Source: Paenibacillus sp. VTT E-133291
GTDB taxonomy: Bacteria > Bacillota > Bacilli > Paenibacillales > Paenibacillaceae
Assembly (NCBI RefSeq): GCF_002264395.1
Contig: NZ_NFVA01000044.1
Coordinates: forward strand, 1-56,267
Length of the DNA stretch: 56,267 nt
Reading direction: 5' to 3'
Shown here piece after piece: positions 16,884 to 26,101 of this stretch. Below the pieces are notes generated by a model. That model had not been told where the DNA came from, made no database searches, and saw nothing but the letters and a program-made list of their open reading frames with translations. Position 1 is the stretch's first letter. Each line of letters starts with the position of its first letter. The position numbers and the translations under genes were made by a program.

Positions 16884-17003
16884 GGGGATCCTCCTCCTTA
16901 TTCATTGTTATTATTCATCACATGTTGCCTATATTCTAAGGAAAACTGCTGCGAATGTCCATGCAGATGGCAGGTTTACTACTCTTAAGGCATTCTCTTC
17001 CGG

Positions 17004-17045
17004 GTAAAAAAGCATCCCCACCCATTGAACCCGGCGGGAATGCTT
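17004..17045 (-). terminator. Terminator of the uroporphyrinogen-III synthase-like gene
   Basis: The stem AAGCATTCCC / GGGGATGCTT (minus strand), with an inner CC/GG stem, is followed by TTTTTTACC about 45 nt after the stop codon. Confidence 0.88.
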
Positions 17046-17089
17046 CTGTTTGGTAACGTCGATCTTGTAAAGCTGCCGCACATTGTGGG

Positions 17090-17902
17090 CTAGCGATTCG
17101 CCCCCACATATTTGCCCAGCTCTACAATCATACTCCCCATCCGTTCATGCTCAGGCATGATGATACGCTGTACGCCCTCTTCCTTAAGTGCCTCAGAGGT
17201 AATACGCCCTACAGAAACAGCAAGCACTTTATCCTCGAAAGACTTCAGCATCTCCTCCAGCTTACCCTGTTCCCGAGCAAATTGAGAGAGGAAACGAAAT
17301 TGTGGCGCACTCGTAAAAGCCACGGCATCAATCTTACCTTCTATGATTTCTGTAAGCAATCTTTCAAGCTCACCCGGTTCTGGTAGAGTATGACGATACG
17401 GCAGCACTTGGCGGGTATTCGCCCCAGCCTCCTGCAGCCATTCGAGCATACGAGGCGCTGGATCGCCGTGCAGCTGCAGTACGACCTCCTTGCCCTGCAA
17501 ATCCAGAGATTGAAGCCCACGAATCAATCCGATCGTACTTCCGTCGTCGTCACGAACCTCCGGCGTAAGTCCTCTTTTTTTCAAAGCATTCACTGTCTTA
17601 TAACCCCGTGCAGCAATAATAGAACCAGAAAGGACTTCTAAGAAACGCTCAGCGATATTCAGGCGTTCAGCCGTTTGGAAGAGAGCATCCAGTCCCATGC
17701 CTGTGGTAAGGATCACCAAATAAGGCGGATCACTAATCCATGAATTCAATCCTTCCTCCAACGCCTCATCATCAAGAAAGACAGTACCTTGAGCAGGTCG
17801 GCATAACGCCGTCCCCCCCATATTTTGCACCAGCTTGGCCATCTCTTCCGATTTGCGCGGACCCGCCAAGGCGACCGTGAACCCCTTCAGTTGCTCTGCC
17901 AT
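17090..17902 (-). CDS. Uroporphyrinogen-III synthase family protein (HemD-like)
   Basis: A 270-aa protein with the bilobed HemD fold. This enzyme class closes hydroxymethylbilane to uroporphyrinogen III, the branch point of haem, sirohaem and cobalamin. Family features are the N-terminal VALAGPRKSEEMAKLVQNMGG, ILTTGMGLDALF, AARGYKTVNALKKRGL, VVLQLHGDPAPRMLEWL and AVAFTSAPQFRFL in the usual order. GAGAGGAGAG precedes the ATG at 17902. No other haem gene is adjacent, so this may be a second copy next to a main hem operon elsewhere, for example for sirohaem or anaerobic metabolism. It could also be a HemD-like paralogue with another role. Confidence 0.85.
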   Translation of the reverse strand: MAEQLKGFTVALAGPRKSEEMAKLVQNMGGTALCRPAQGTVFLDDEALEEGLNSWISDPPYLVILTTGMGLDALFQTAERLNIAERFLEVLSGSIIAARGYKTVNALKKRGLTPEVRDDDGSTIGLIRGLQSLDLQGKEVVLQLHGDPAPRMLEWLQEAGANTRQVLPYRHTLPEPGELERLLTEIIEGKIDAVAFTSAPQFRFLSQFAREQGKLEEMLKSFEDKVLAVSVGRITSEALKEEGVQRIIMPEHERMGSMIVELGKYVGANR

Positions 17903-18020
17903 GTACTATTATCTCTCCTCTCTCCGTTGCCTAACCCAACATTATTGTTTATCAGTATACTTGCAAAGGGCTGCAAAAGGGAAGATAAAAGCATCGTTTT
18001 CCTATATGAAATATATATTA

Positions 18021-20021
18021 TTACTTGGAGGAGTGTATTTTAAAGCTACTCACAAGCTTTTGCAGTTCCTCTGCAAGATGGCTAAGATCGGTAGATGAAG
18101 ATGCCATCTCCTCAACAGAAGCGAGCTGCTCTTGCGCTGCCGTTGCGATGGTCTCTGTATTCACAGCCGCTTCTTCAGAAATGCCACGAATCTCTCCTAT
18201 AGCCTTCTCCATGTGATCTGATTCCACCAATAAGGTCTGTACAGCCCCACCCATTGCCTCAATCTTCTCTGCGGCACTCTTGACCGCTCTACGAATACGG
18301 GAGAAAGAACGTCCGGAAGTATCCACGGCCTCAATCCCTTCGGTTACGCGCTGCTTTGTGTCTTCCATCGTATGGGTCACCAGTGTCATCTCACTATTAA
18401 TGGCGGTAATCTGCTCAGCAATCAAATGCGCTGATTTCTCTGATTCCTCTGCCAGCTTACGCACTTCAGCAGCAACAACGGCAAATCCACGGCCATGCTC
18501 TCCAGCTCTGGCCGCCTCAATAGATGCATTGAGAGCTAACAGATTGGTCTGACGGGCAATCCCTGTGATGACGCCGACAATGCCCTCAATTTGACCGGTC
18601 CTTTCATTTAGCTTGTCGATTACACTGCCAAGCTCACCCACCGTTCTATCGATACCATTGATCTTATCCACCACGCTGATGACGGAATCATTTCCTTCCG
18701 AAGCAGAGAGCGAAGTCTTGTCCATCATCGCAGAGACCTGCTCCATATATACAGAAATATGATCCACTTCGCTGGTCGTCGCCGCTGTACTTTCCATTCC
18801 TTTTCGTACACCAATTACCTGCCGTTCAGTCCCTGCTGCTACCTCCTGAATTGCTATCGTCATTTGTTCGATCGTTTGAGCATTCTGCTCCGCACTGGCA
18901 GTTAGCTCTTCGGCTGAAGAGGAGACATTACTCGTCATCTCCTGCACACCTATGATCATCTCGCGCAGGCTGAGCACCATTAATTGAAAGTTCTCTGCTA
19001 GCATACCAATCTCATCTTTACGGAAAGCCCCCATGTCTTCGGACAGATCCCCTTTAGCTATCACTGCAGTTGCTTTGCGCAGACGGGTAAGCGGCTTCAG
19101 AATAGATTGAATATTAAAATAAACCACGATCAGTGCAAGTAAAACGGAAACTACGATAACAAGCAGCGCTGTATCGCGAATCCCGCTTGTTGCCGAAGTC
19201 ACTTCATCTATGCTTATCGTACCGCCGATTCTCCAGCCCGTAAGCTCATTCACCATAAACGTCATCTTTTTGTGCGTATCCTTGTAAACATAATCAAAGG
19301 TACCTTGTTCTTCTTTAAACATTTCCTTTACAAAATCAGCCGATGATTCCTGCCCAATAACCTCTGTTGGATGAACAAGATATTTCTTGCTGTTATCAAG
19401 GATAATAATATATCCTTCCTTGCCAACCTTAGCCGAGGTCAAAGCTCCTAAAGTGGAGAGATTGAGATTCAAGGTAACCACCCCGTCTCCGCTCTTCAGG
19501 ACCGTTGATATGGCAACTGCCGTTTCCTGATTTACGGTTTGAAAGGCCGGAGAGATCACCACACCCTTCCCGTGCTTCAGAGAATTCACATAAGCACTTT
19601 CCTTCCTTGGATCGTAGCCTTCAGGTAGCTTGGCTTCCGAAGCATGGATAGATTCCCCTCTGCTTGTACTAACATAGATGTCTAGAACATCAGGATGCAG
19701 CACAGCATATTCCTTCAGTCTGGATTCCATAGAGGCTGCCGTCTGCCCAGTTGCCTCCCTGTTGGCACTCTCAGCAGTGAACTCAGCGGCAAAATAAGAA
19801 ATAGCATCTATTTTGGATTGAATATTCGAGTTGATGATTTCATTTACTGCCACAACACTTTCAGTAGCATTGCTCACCAGATGATCTTCCACTTCATGGC
19901 TGGCAGATTGATAGGTACGCCAACCTATAATGATACTGGGTAAGAGCAGAACTAGTAGGTATGTAAGAATTAATTTGGTTCGGATACTCATACCCGCTTT
20001 TTTGTTCATAGTTGTCATCAC
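18021..20021 (-). CDS. Methyl-accepting chemotaxis protein (dCACHE sensor)
   Basis: A 666-aa chemoreceptor. The first membrane helix is at about residues 14-30. A large extracytoplasmic double-CACHE sensor domain spans about 35-280 (YVSTSRGESIHAS, GVVTLNLNLSTLGALTS, GYIIILDNSKKYLVHP). A second helix (about 282-305), a HAMP domain and the long signalling domain follow, with the conserved hairpin tip GIARQTNLLALNASIEAARAGEHGRGFAVVAAEVRKLAEES. It would report ligand binding to CheA/CheW. CACHE receptors often bind amino or organic acids, but the ligand is unknown. Several closely spaced starts exist (GTG 20021, ATG 20018, ATG 20009); the choice is uncertain. No chemotaxis kinase genes are nearby. 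Confidence 0.93.
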   Translation of the reverse strand: MMTTMNKKAGMSIRTKLILTYLLVLLLPSIIIGWRTYQSASHEVEDHLVSNATESVVAVNEIINSNIQSKIDAISYFAAEFTAESANREATGQTAASMESRLKEYAVLHPDVLDIYVSTSRGESIHASEAKLPEGYDPRKESAYVNSLKHGKGVVISPAFQTVNQETAVAISTVLKSGDGVVTLNLNLSTLGALTSAKVGKEGYIIILDNSKKYLVHPTEVIGQESSADFVKEMFKEEQGTFDYVYKDTHKKMTFMVNELTGWRIGGTISIDEVTSATSGIRDTALLVIVVSVLLALIVVYFNIQSILKPLTRLRKATAVIAKGDLSEDMGAFRKDEIGMLAENFQLMVLSLREMIIGVQEMTSNVSSSAEELTASAEQNAQTIEQMTIAIQEVAAGTERQVIGVRKGMESTAATTSEVDHISVYMEQVSAMMDKTSLSASEGNDSVISVVDKINGIDRTVGELGSVIDKLNERTGQIEGIVGVITGIARQTNLLALNASIEAARAGEHGRGFAVVAAEVRKLAEESEKSAHLIAEQITAINSEMTLVTHTMEDTKQRVTEGIEAVDTSGRSFSRIRRAVKSAAEKIEAMGGAVQTLLVESDHMEKAIGEIRGISEEAAVNTETIATAAQEQLASVEEMASSSTDLSHLAEELQKLVSSFKIHSSK

Positions 20022-20164
20022 TCTCTCTCTCTTCGAGTCTTAAAGAAGGACTTATTTACCAGACTTACTATATAATTATATATCCTCCTTTGGAACCGAT
20101 TTTCCTCCTATCTTTCTTCATTTTTCTCATCATTCTTAAGAATTGTCATATAAACGCAACAAAA

Positions 20165-20188
20165 AGACCGCCTCAAAGAGAGCGATCT
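20165..20188 (-). terminator. Probable terminator of the Fur-family gene
   Basis: AGATCGCT pairs with GGCGGTCT on the minus strand (one mismatch), followed by TTTTTGTTG. It is weaker than the other terminators here. Confidence 0.6.
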
Positions 20189-20246
20189 ACTCAAATAAGC
20201 CTATTTCTTATCATTACCGCAGCAAAAGGCTCCGGTTCTTTCATCC

Positions 20247-20642
20247 CTAGTTCACGTTCTTGTTCTTGCAGTTCGGACAGACGCCTCCGAATACCACATG
20301 AGCATGACCAATCGTATAACCTGTATCCTTGGCCACTGTGTTCATCCAGTCTCGTGGAACTTGGTTCATTACCTCATCAACCGCACCGCAAACCTCACAA
20401 ATGATATGCTGGTGATCATCCATGCGGGCATCATATCTGCTGGCAGCCTCACCGAGCTTGAGCTCACGAATCATTTGTTTATCTGAAAGATAACGAAGAG
20501 AGTTATATACAGTACCGTATGCTAAGCTATGACCTTGCTCTACTAGCCGGTTCATCACTTCCGCGGCTGTGGGATGGTCATGTGAATTAAGGACGATATC
20601 GTAAACGGCTTGACGTTGGGAAGTCAAATTTAGACTTTTCAT
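20247..20642 (-). CDS. Fur family metalloregulator, PerR-like
   Basis: A 131-aa Fur-superfamily repressor with an N-terminal winged helix (LTSQRQAVYDIVL, TVYNSLRYL) and a C-terminal dimerisation domain. Structural zinc cysteines are Cys82/Cys85 and Cys122/Cys125. Metal-site residues equivalent to PerR His37, Asp85, His91 and His93 are His23, Asp71, His77 and His79. The compact DDHQH and the SRYD turn look like PerR, but the position of PerR Asp104 is Glu90 (CGAVDE), as in Fur and Zur. In B. subtilis PerR that change abolishes peroxide sensing, so this may respond to metal rather than peroxide. AGAGG lies 9 nt before the ATG at 20642. A good sigma-A promoter precedes it. Confidence 0.88.
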   Translation of the reverse strand: MKSLNLTSQRQAVYDIVLNSHDHPTAAEVMNRLVEQGHSLAYGTVYNSLRYLSDKQMIRELKLGEAASRYDARMDDHQHIICEVCGAVDEVMNQVPRDWMNTVAKDTGYTIGHAHVVFGGVCPNCKNKNVN

Positions 20643-20673
20643 TGCTATCATCCTCTAACTTATTTTTAGATCA

Positions 20674-20702
20674 AGTATAAATCGCGAACGTAAGAACGTC
20701 AA
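20674..20702 (-). promoter_or_regulatory. Putative sigma-A promoter of the Fur-family gene
   Basis: On the minus strand TTGACG (20702-20697) and TATACT (20679-20674) are 17 nt apart, giving a leader of about 25 nt. An ACGTTCTTACGTTC direct repeat lies in the spacer and could be an operator, but it does not resemble a classical Per box. Confidence 0.65.
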
Positions 20703-20733
20703 TCCCACTTTTATCCACTGTTTACTCTCTCAG

Positions 20734-21831
20734 CTACTTAATCAATCCAGAATATTTGATGTCAACGTCAGCTTTGACCTGAAAATCGAGACCCGCATAA
20801 AGCCCCTTCCACACTTCCATTTCGGTATCATTATTAAAATGCCTGGCTCCATAGTGCAGACCCCACCCAAATGGATCCAGACCACTAGCTTGAATTTTAG
20901 TCAATAACGATAATATATCTTGTTCCAGTTCTCTTCCCCCGGCTGCCGCAATCCCCTCCAACTTACCATTAGTCACCAGATCCGGACTGCTACTTTCTTC
21001 GAGAATCCCTCTAATCTTAATATGATATCGAATAGTAGCTTTCCCGTGCTCTGGCGTCAGAATTTTGTAGTCTGAGGACGATCTCTCTGTGTAGTACTGA
21101 TACATAACTCCCTCTGAATGGGCCGGCAAATTAGTTCGTAAGTTCGAGCGCGACAGCAGATTATATAACCGTGTTTCGTTGGGAGTAAGAACCATTTTAA
21201 TTTTCTCATTATTAAGCAGAGCAATTTTATTTATTAAAAACTCCTTATCCCCTCTTGCCTCGATAATCGGTAGAATCGGATCAATTCCCTTCTCATAAAT
21301 ATTTCTCATCAGCTGAAAGGAATATACACTAGAAATAAATGGAGACTCCGTGCCTTGTCCACTCATCGCCAGAATAAGAGAATTTGATGGGATCCGCTCC
21401 GATTGGGGTCTTACCTGTAGAACCTGAAGTGCTTCCGGACGCCCTATTGCGAAATTAAGAATAAGCTGCATATCTCTACGTCGCACAGCCCAATCCATAA
21501 CATGTAGAATGTCTTTACGCGCAACCCCCTCCCCCAAAATAATCGATTTACAATGGGAGTAATCAAGCTCCTTTTCCACTCTGGATTTCATTCTACGAAG
21601 CGCTTCCGAAATGCTCGGAGACTCCTCAGTCAATATTTGCATCTTCTCATCAATCTTGGTAACATCCCCTTGAGGGATGGCAAGCTTCAAGCTAATCTTA
21701 AAATTGCCTTCTTCTGCACCTTGGTCAACGCCGATCGCCAGCACAAAAATCCGCAAATCAATCTCCTTGAAGTCACAACCAGAAAGAAGAAGGAGTAAGG
21801 TAATCCCAATTCCGGCAAGGAATCTTCTCAC
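20734..21831 (-). CDS. Spore germination protein, Ger(x)C family lipoprotein
   Basis: A 365-aa C subunit of a GerA-type nutrient germinant receptor, lipid-anchored in the spore inner membrane. The signal peptide ends in the lipobox LLSGC, with the modified Cys at residue 19. The mature part begins with the family-typical IDLRIFVLAIGVDQG and continues with the Ger(x)C features KLAIPQGDV, AMSGQGTESPF and the C-terminal DPFGWG segment. The GTG start at 21831 overlaps the stop of the B-subunit gene by 4 nt and has AGGAGGGGG upstream. It is the last gene of the A-B-C operon. No clear terminator is visible; the Fur-family promoter starts directly downstream. Confidence 0.92.
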   Translation of the reverse strand: MRRFLAGIGITLLLLLSGCDFKEIDLRIFVLAIGVDQGAEEGNFKISLKLAIPQGDVTKIDEKMQILTEESPSISEALRRMKSRVEKELDYSHCKSIILGEGVARKDILHVMDWAVRRRDMQLILNFAIGRPEALQVLQVRPQSERIPSNSLILAMSGQGTESPFISSVYSFQLMRNIYEKGIDPILPIIEARGDKEFLINKIALLNNEKIKMVLTPNETRLYNLLSRSNLRTNLPAHSEGVMYQYYTERSSSDYKILTPEHGKATIRYHIKIRGILEESSSPDLVTNGKLEGIAAAGGRELEQDILSLLTKIQASGLDPFGWGLHYGARHFNNDTEMEVWKGLYAGLDFQVKADVDIKYSGLIK

Positions 21832-22928
21832 AGGGTCCCCCTCCTAACTTTGCGATAACAATAAAATAACAGAGCGATGATGAACATCTCACCAAACCAG
21901 CGAATTTGCAGAAACCAGGCACCAAACATGTTAAGTTGATATTGATTCAGCCCCATTAAGGACAGAACCATTGCACTAAACAAGACCAGGATGCTCCACT
22001 CTTTCCATTGCTCTGCTTTTAGGGACTGTTTTTTTACAGATGAAACGGCACCTTTAAAAAGCTCTAGACCTCCATGCCAATGAACAATTACACTCACCAG
22101 AGATAAACTCAAATAGGCAAAATAAAAAATAAACAGCATCCGTTCAATAATAAAGGATTCCATCCGAATACTGTCGGCCGTCGAGAACCATGTATACACA
22201 TGTCTATCAATTGCAATGGTTCCAAAGTAACCGATGGGGACCAAAAAGGTTAAGAGAAGTACGAGCAGTCCCTCCACCCCTAAAATCCAAACATGCTTTA
22301 GCTTCAGCCCATGAAATACCCGATTAAATATAGCCAGGTTTAAGTAACCACTAAAAGAAAAGGTAGCTGCCGAAAGGCTCATTAGGTCCGGCTTATGCCA
22401 GAAGTATGTAATGACCTGCAGAACAGAATCCCAATTGAAGTCCGGATTGGTCAATGCTTTTACGAGGCCATAAATAATTAACGGTAAGGTTACGCTGAGA
22501 ATGATTTCAAGCCCATACAAGATGGATAGAGAATCGAAACGACAGCAGATGCAGACCAGGACTAAAAAACTGATCACAACAGTATAAGGACTCGAATCCG
22601 GACTGATAAACCGCAGCGTGATATCTACAAAAGAAAGTAGCGTAACCCCACCGGCCATACACCATAAGCCAGCAAAAAGGAGTAGCAAGGTTCTGGCTAA
22701 CTTCTTAGGAAGCAAAGCGTAAAATATTTCTGGAAAACCCTCTCCGGGGAACTTAGCAATCAATACAGTAAATATATAAACAAACAAAGTGCCAAAGATC
22801 GTTCCAATTAGTATGGATATCAAAGCACCTGAAAAACGTCTGTCTATTAGTTCCCTAGGAACAAAATTAATGATATTAATCAAGCTGTTCATCAGAAAAA
22901 GACAGTAGAAATAACGGCTTTTGGCCAT
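21828..22928 (-). CDS. Spore germination protein, GerAB/GerKB type permease
   Basis: A 366-aa integral membrane protein of the APC-like GerB family with about ten transmembrane helices. This is the germinant-binding B subunit of the receptor complex. It starts YFYCLFLMNSLINIINFVPRELI, as usual for the family, with TLLSFVDITLRF and FSFSGYLNLAIFNRV further on. The ATG at 22928 shares one base with the stop codon of the A-subunit gene (TGATG) and follows AAGGGCGGG; a TTG one codon earlier is also open. Tight coupling with both neighbours supports assembly of a single A-B-C receptor. The germinant cannot be deduced. Confidence 0.92.
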   Translation of the reverse strand: MAKSRYFYCLFLMNSLINIINFVPRELIDRRFSGALISILIGTIFGTLFVYIFTVLIAKFPGEGFPEIFYALLPKKLARTLLLLFAGLWCMAGGVTLLSFVDITLRFISPDSSPYTVVISFLVLVCICCRFDSLSILYGLEIILSVTLPLIIYGLVKALTNPDFNWDSVLQVITYFWHKPDLMSLSAATFSFSGYLNLAIFNRVFHGLKLKHVWILGVEGLLVLLLTFLVPIGYFGTIAIDRHVYTWFSTADSIRMESFIIERMLFIFYFAYLSLSLVSVIVHWHGGLELFKGAVSSVKKQSLKAEQWKEWSILVLFSAMVLSLMGLNQYQLNMFGAWFLQIRWFGEMFIIALLFYCYRKVRRGTL

Positions 22929-24286
22929 CAATATTTCCCGCCCTTCTTCTTACCAAAGTTATCAAGAAAAAACAACCTGAAATAGGGTTGTCCAAAACTC
23001 CGTTGATTGCATAAATACATCGCGAACCCCACCACACAGATCACTACACCAACCATTCCTAGAACAGCGGCAGCTATAAGAAAAATGTACTTCAGCACGC
23101 GTATCGACAAGCTCATCATATTCAATGGAATCAGAAAATTGGATATTGCAACGGCCGAGACCAATATAATCATAATGTTACCTACAAGCCCTGCAGCCGT
23201 AGCTGCTTGACCCAAGATTAGACCTCCGACCGTCGTGGCCGTAGGACCAATCGCCTTGGGAAGCCGTAAACTCGCCTCGGTCAGAAATTCCATCATCATA
23301 AGCATTAAGAGCACTTCTACAAAAGATGGATAGGGCACAGTCGCACGACTACCTGAAATGAGCAGTGCAACCTGTACACGAATAATCTCGGGGTTATAAG
23401 AGGTAAGTGTTACATAGATCGCAGGCAGCCACAACGTCATGCACACACCGATAATCCGGAGTAGCTTTAAGAACCGACCCACAATAGGAAATTGGATTTT
23501 ATCATCCATGGATGTAAAGAAATCGTTAAATATGGAAGGCAGCACTATCGCATATCCCGTTGTATCCAGGAGTATCGCTACTTTTCCTTCAGACAAATTA
23601 AATACGACTCTATCAGGCCTTTCGGTCACAATGGACTTGGGCAATATTCTCAGACTGTCACTACTTATAAATTTCTCAAGTTCTCCCATTGCCTGTAAAA
23701 TATCAACCTTTAGGGTACTCATCTTCTCCCTTAATTCCTCTAACACATTATGATCAACACGCTTAGTATCATATAGGATTGCCACCTTTGTTTTGGAGAC
23801 ATCGCCGATGACCATGGTTTCCATTTTGAGATTAGTGGATTGATAGCGCCGACGAATCATGTTCAGATTCACCGCAAGATCCTCCGTTAGCGCATCTGAA
23901 GGTCCCTGAGAAATGCTTTCTGCAGACGTTTCACTGACACCACTACTTTCCGTACTCATTGCGTCATAAAAACAGATCACATCATTTATGCTAAGAAGAA
24001 CATATCCGCTAAGCAAAAGATTGATCGCTGTTTCCTTCGTAGTCTCTTCTTCCGTGCCCGGATACGTCGTAATGTAATCAAGGTAAGCGTTAGTATCGCC
24101 CATCTCATAAAATGGTGTAATCACATGGCGACTGAGTGTCTGCGAATCTGTAACGCTTTTAATATAAATTAAGTTGATCTGCCCAAAAGGCGCTACGAGC
24201 ATCCTTTCGATTAAATCGGCGAATCCGTCCAATTCACCCTTGATCCATTCCAGAAAAACATCGTGCTTATCCTGTTGAACTGACAT
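22928..24286 (-). CDS. Spore germination protein, GerAA/GerKA type subunit
   Basis: A 452-aa A subunit of a GerA-type germinant receptor, somewhat shorter than the usual 480-500 aa. A large N-terminal cytosolic domain (about 1-255, ending near SIVTERPDRVVFNLSEGKVAILLDTTGYAIVLPS) precedes the membrane part. Conserved segments there are VEVLLMLMMMEFLTEASLRLPKAIGPTATTVGGLILGQAA. A-subunit oligomers act as ion channels during germination. AGGAGGG lies 7 nt before the ATG at 24286. A sequence matching the forespore sigma-G consensus lies 44 nt upstream. It is the first gene of the operon. Confidence 0.93.
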   Translation of the reverse strand: MSVQQDKHDVFLEWIKGELDGFADLIERMLVAPFGQINLIYIKSVTDSQTLSRHVITPFYEMGDTNAYLDYITTYPGTEEETTKETAINLLLSGYVLLSINDVICFYDAMSTESSGVSETSAESISQGPSDALTEDLAVNLNMIRRRYQSTNLKMETMVIGDVSKTKVAILYDTKRVDHNVLEELREKMSTLKVDILQAMGELEKFISSDSLRILPKSIVTERPDRVVFNLSEGKVAILLDTTGYAIVLPSIFNDFFTSMDDKIQFPIVGRFLKLLRIIGVCMTLWLPAIYVTLTSYNPEIIRVQVALLISGSRATVPYPSFVEVLLMLMMMEFLTEASLRLPKAIGPTATTVGGLILGQAATAAGLVGNIMIILVSAVAISNFLIPLNMMSLSIRVLKYIFLIAAAVLGMVGVVICVVGFAMYLCNQRSFGQPYFRLFFLDNFGKKKGGKY

Positions 24287-24329
24287 GGATCATCCCTCCT
24301 AATTATCCTGCGCTTCCCGGATGCCACCT

Positions 24330-24359
24330 TATTTTGGCACTATTTCTCTGAATTCATGC
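24330..24359 (-). promoter_or_regulatory. Putative sigma-G promoter of the ger operon
   Basis: On the minus strand GCATG (24359-24355) fits the sigma-G -35 GHATR. After 18 nt, CAAAATA (24336-24330) matches the -10 CATNHTA at all but one position. The distance to the ATG at 24286 is right, and sigma-G control is the norm for ger operons. Confidence 0.5.
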
Positions 24360-24443
24360 ACTACACATATGAACACAGAGTTTCTTTTAACGGGTCTGTG
24401 GTAATAAATGAAATGAGTATTGTATAGATGGAGGGATAATAAG

Positions 24444-25991
24444 ATGGATCCACATCGTAAAATAACGCAAGGTCTCCCGCAATATCCTGAATCATTATGG
24501 AGAGACACTACGGATTTACCGACTTTTCCAAAGCTGACTGAAAATATTACTACAGATGTCGCAGTGATCGGCGGCGGGATTACAGGCATTACTACAGCCT
24601 ATCTCTTAAGCAAAGCTGGATACAAGGTCACGCTATTGGAGGCAGGGGAAATTCTCAGCGGTACTACGGGGTTTACAAGCGCCAAAATCTCTGCCCAGCA
24701 CGGATTAATCTACAATCATTTGATGAAGCATTTCGGAAAAGAGAACGCCCTTCTCTATTATCAATCAAATCATAGGGCTATGAATTGGATCATAAATACA
24801 GCTGAAGAACTTGAAGTGTCTTGCGGCATGAAACGTGAAGCAGCCTATCTATACGCGGATGCTGAAGATCATAAAACGCTTAAAGAGTTGGAAGAAGAGT
24901 ATAAAGCCTATGAACAATTGGGTCTGCCCGGTGAATGGCTGGATAACGTATCTATCCCTCTGATGGCGAGCGGTGCGATTAAATTACCAGGACAAGCTCG
25001 TTTTCACCCCCTGCAATATCTGAAGGCCTTGTTGAAGGTTATCGTGGAAAAAGGTGGCGTGATCTATGAGCATACGATGATGACGGACAAGGTGGAGAAG
25101 AACGATAAGCTTACACTTTTTACAGAAAAGAATGACCACCGCATCACCTGCCGTTACGCTGTGTCGGCTTCTCATTTCCCCTTCTACGATGGAGGTGCGT
25201 TATATTTCTCGCGACTTCATGCTGAACGTTCCTATTGTATGGCGATCCAGCCCGAAACGGATTTTGAGGGTGGAATGTATTTAAGCGCCAGCGAACCAAC
25301 CCGTTCTCTGCGTGCTGTGGAGTGGGAAGGACATCCTCTGGTTATCGTAGGTGGGGAGAATCATAAGACAGGCCAAGGCATCTGCACGATAGGTCATTAT
25401 GAGAATCTGGAACTGTTCGCAGGTCACTTGCTGGGCATCAAATCGATCCCTTATCGCTGGTCGGCACAGGATTTAATTACCCTGGACAGGGTTCCCTACA
25501 TCGGCAAGATTTCAGACAACGAAGAGATTTATATCGCTACGGGATTCGGAAAATGGGGCATGACAAGCGGTACCTTGTCCGCTCAAATCATCTCGGATCA
25601 GATTCAGCGCAAAGATAATCCATATACAGAGCTATACGATCCATCCCGCTTCAAAGTTGGCGCCAGCCTAAAGAGCTTCTTCGTTCAAAATGCCAATGTG
25701 GCAAAAGAGCTTGTAGCGGGAAAAGTTGAGATCGTCCACAAAAAGACAAGTGACCTGGAGGCAGACGAAGGAGCCGTTGTATTCCATGACGGCAAACGGG
25801 TTGGCGCCTACAAAGATCCAGAAGGTAAACTTCATCTGGTGGACAGAACTTGTACGCATATGGGCTGTGAATGTGAATGGAACGACGGCGATCGTTCTTG
25901 GGATTGCCCTTGCCACGGCTCCCGTTTCTCCTATGATGGAGAAGTATTGGAAGGACCTGCATCGGTGCCACTGACGAAGCTTTACGAATAA
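24444..25991 (+). CDS. FAD-dependent oxidoreductase with C-terminal Rieske domain
   Basis: A 515-aa two-domain flavoprotein. The N-terminal DAO-type oxidoreductase has the dinucleotide motif VIGGGITG (41-48) and the late FAD motif IYIATGFGKWGMTSG. The C-terminal Rieske [2Fe-2S] domain (about 415-515) has ligands Cys470/His472 in CTHMGC and Cys488/His491 in CPCH. Such fused proteins occur widely in Firmicutes and cyanobacteria, but the substrate is unknown; electrons probably pass from an amine or hydroxy substrate via FAD to the iron-sulfur centre. GAGGG precedes the ATG at 24444; the longer frame from 24420 is unlikely. Divergent from the ger operon. Confidence 0.92.
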   Translation: MDPHRKITQGLPQYPESLWRDTTDLPTFPKLTENITTDVAVIGGGITGITTAYLLSKAGYKVTLLEAGEILSGTTGFTSAKISAQHGLIYNHLMKHFGKENALLYYQSNHRAMNWIINTAEELEVSCGMKREAAYLYADAEDHKTLKELEEEYKAYEQLGLPGEWLDNVSIPLMASGAIKLPGQARFHPLQYLKALLKVIVEKGGVIYEHTMMTDKVEKNDKLTLFTEKNDHRITCRYAVSASHFPFYDGGALYFSRLHAERSYCMAIQPETDFEGGMYLSASEPTRSLRAVEWEGHPLVIVGGENHKTGQGICTIGHYENLELFAGHLLGIKSIPYRWSAQDLITLDRVPYIGKISDNEEIYIATGFGKWGMTSGTLSAQIISDQIQRKDNPYTELYDPSRFKVGASLKSFFVQNANVAKELVAGKVEIVHKKTSDLEADEGAVVFHDGKRVGAYKDPEGKLHLVDRTCTHMGCECEWNDGDRSWDCPCHGSRFSYDGEVLEGPASVPLTKLYE

Positions 25992-26101
25992 ATTGAGGTC
26001 CTTTGGCAGGGGCGGTTGTGAATGCCGTATAGCATTCAGGTATAATAGGACATGAATGAAGCATTAGCTTCAAAAATGTTTAAAGGAGCGTGACGTTAGA
26101 G

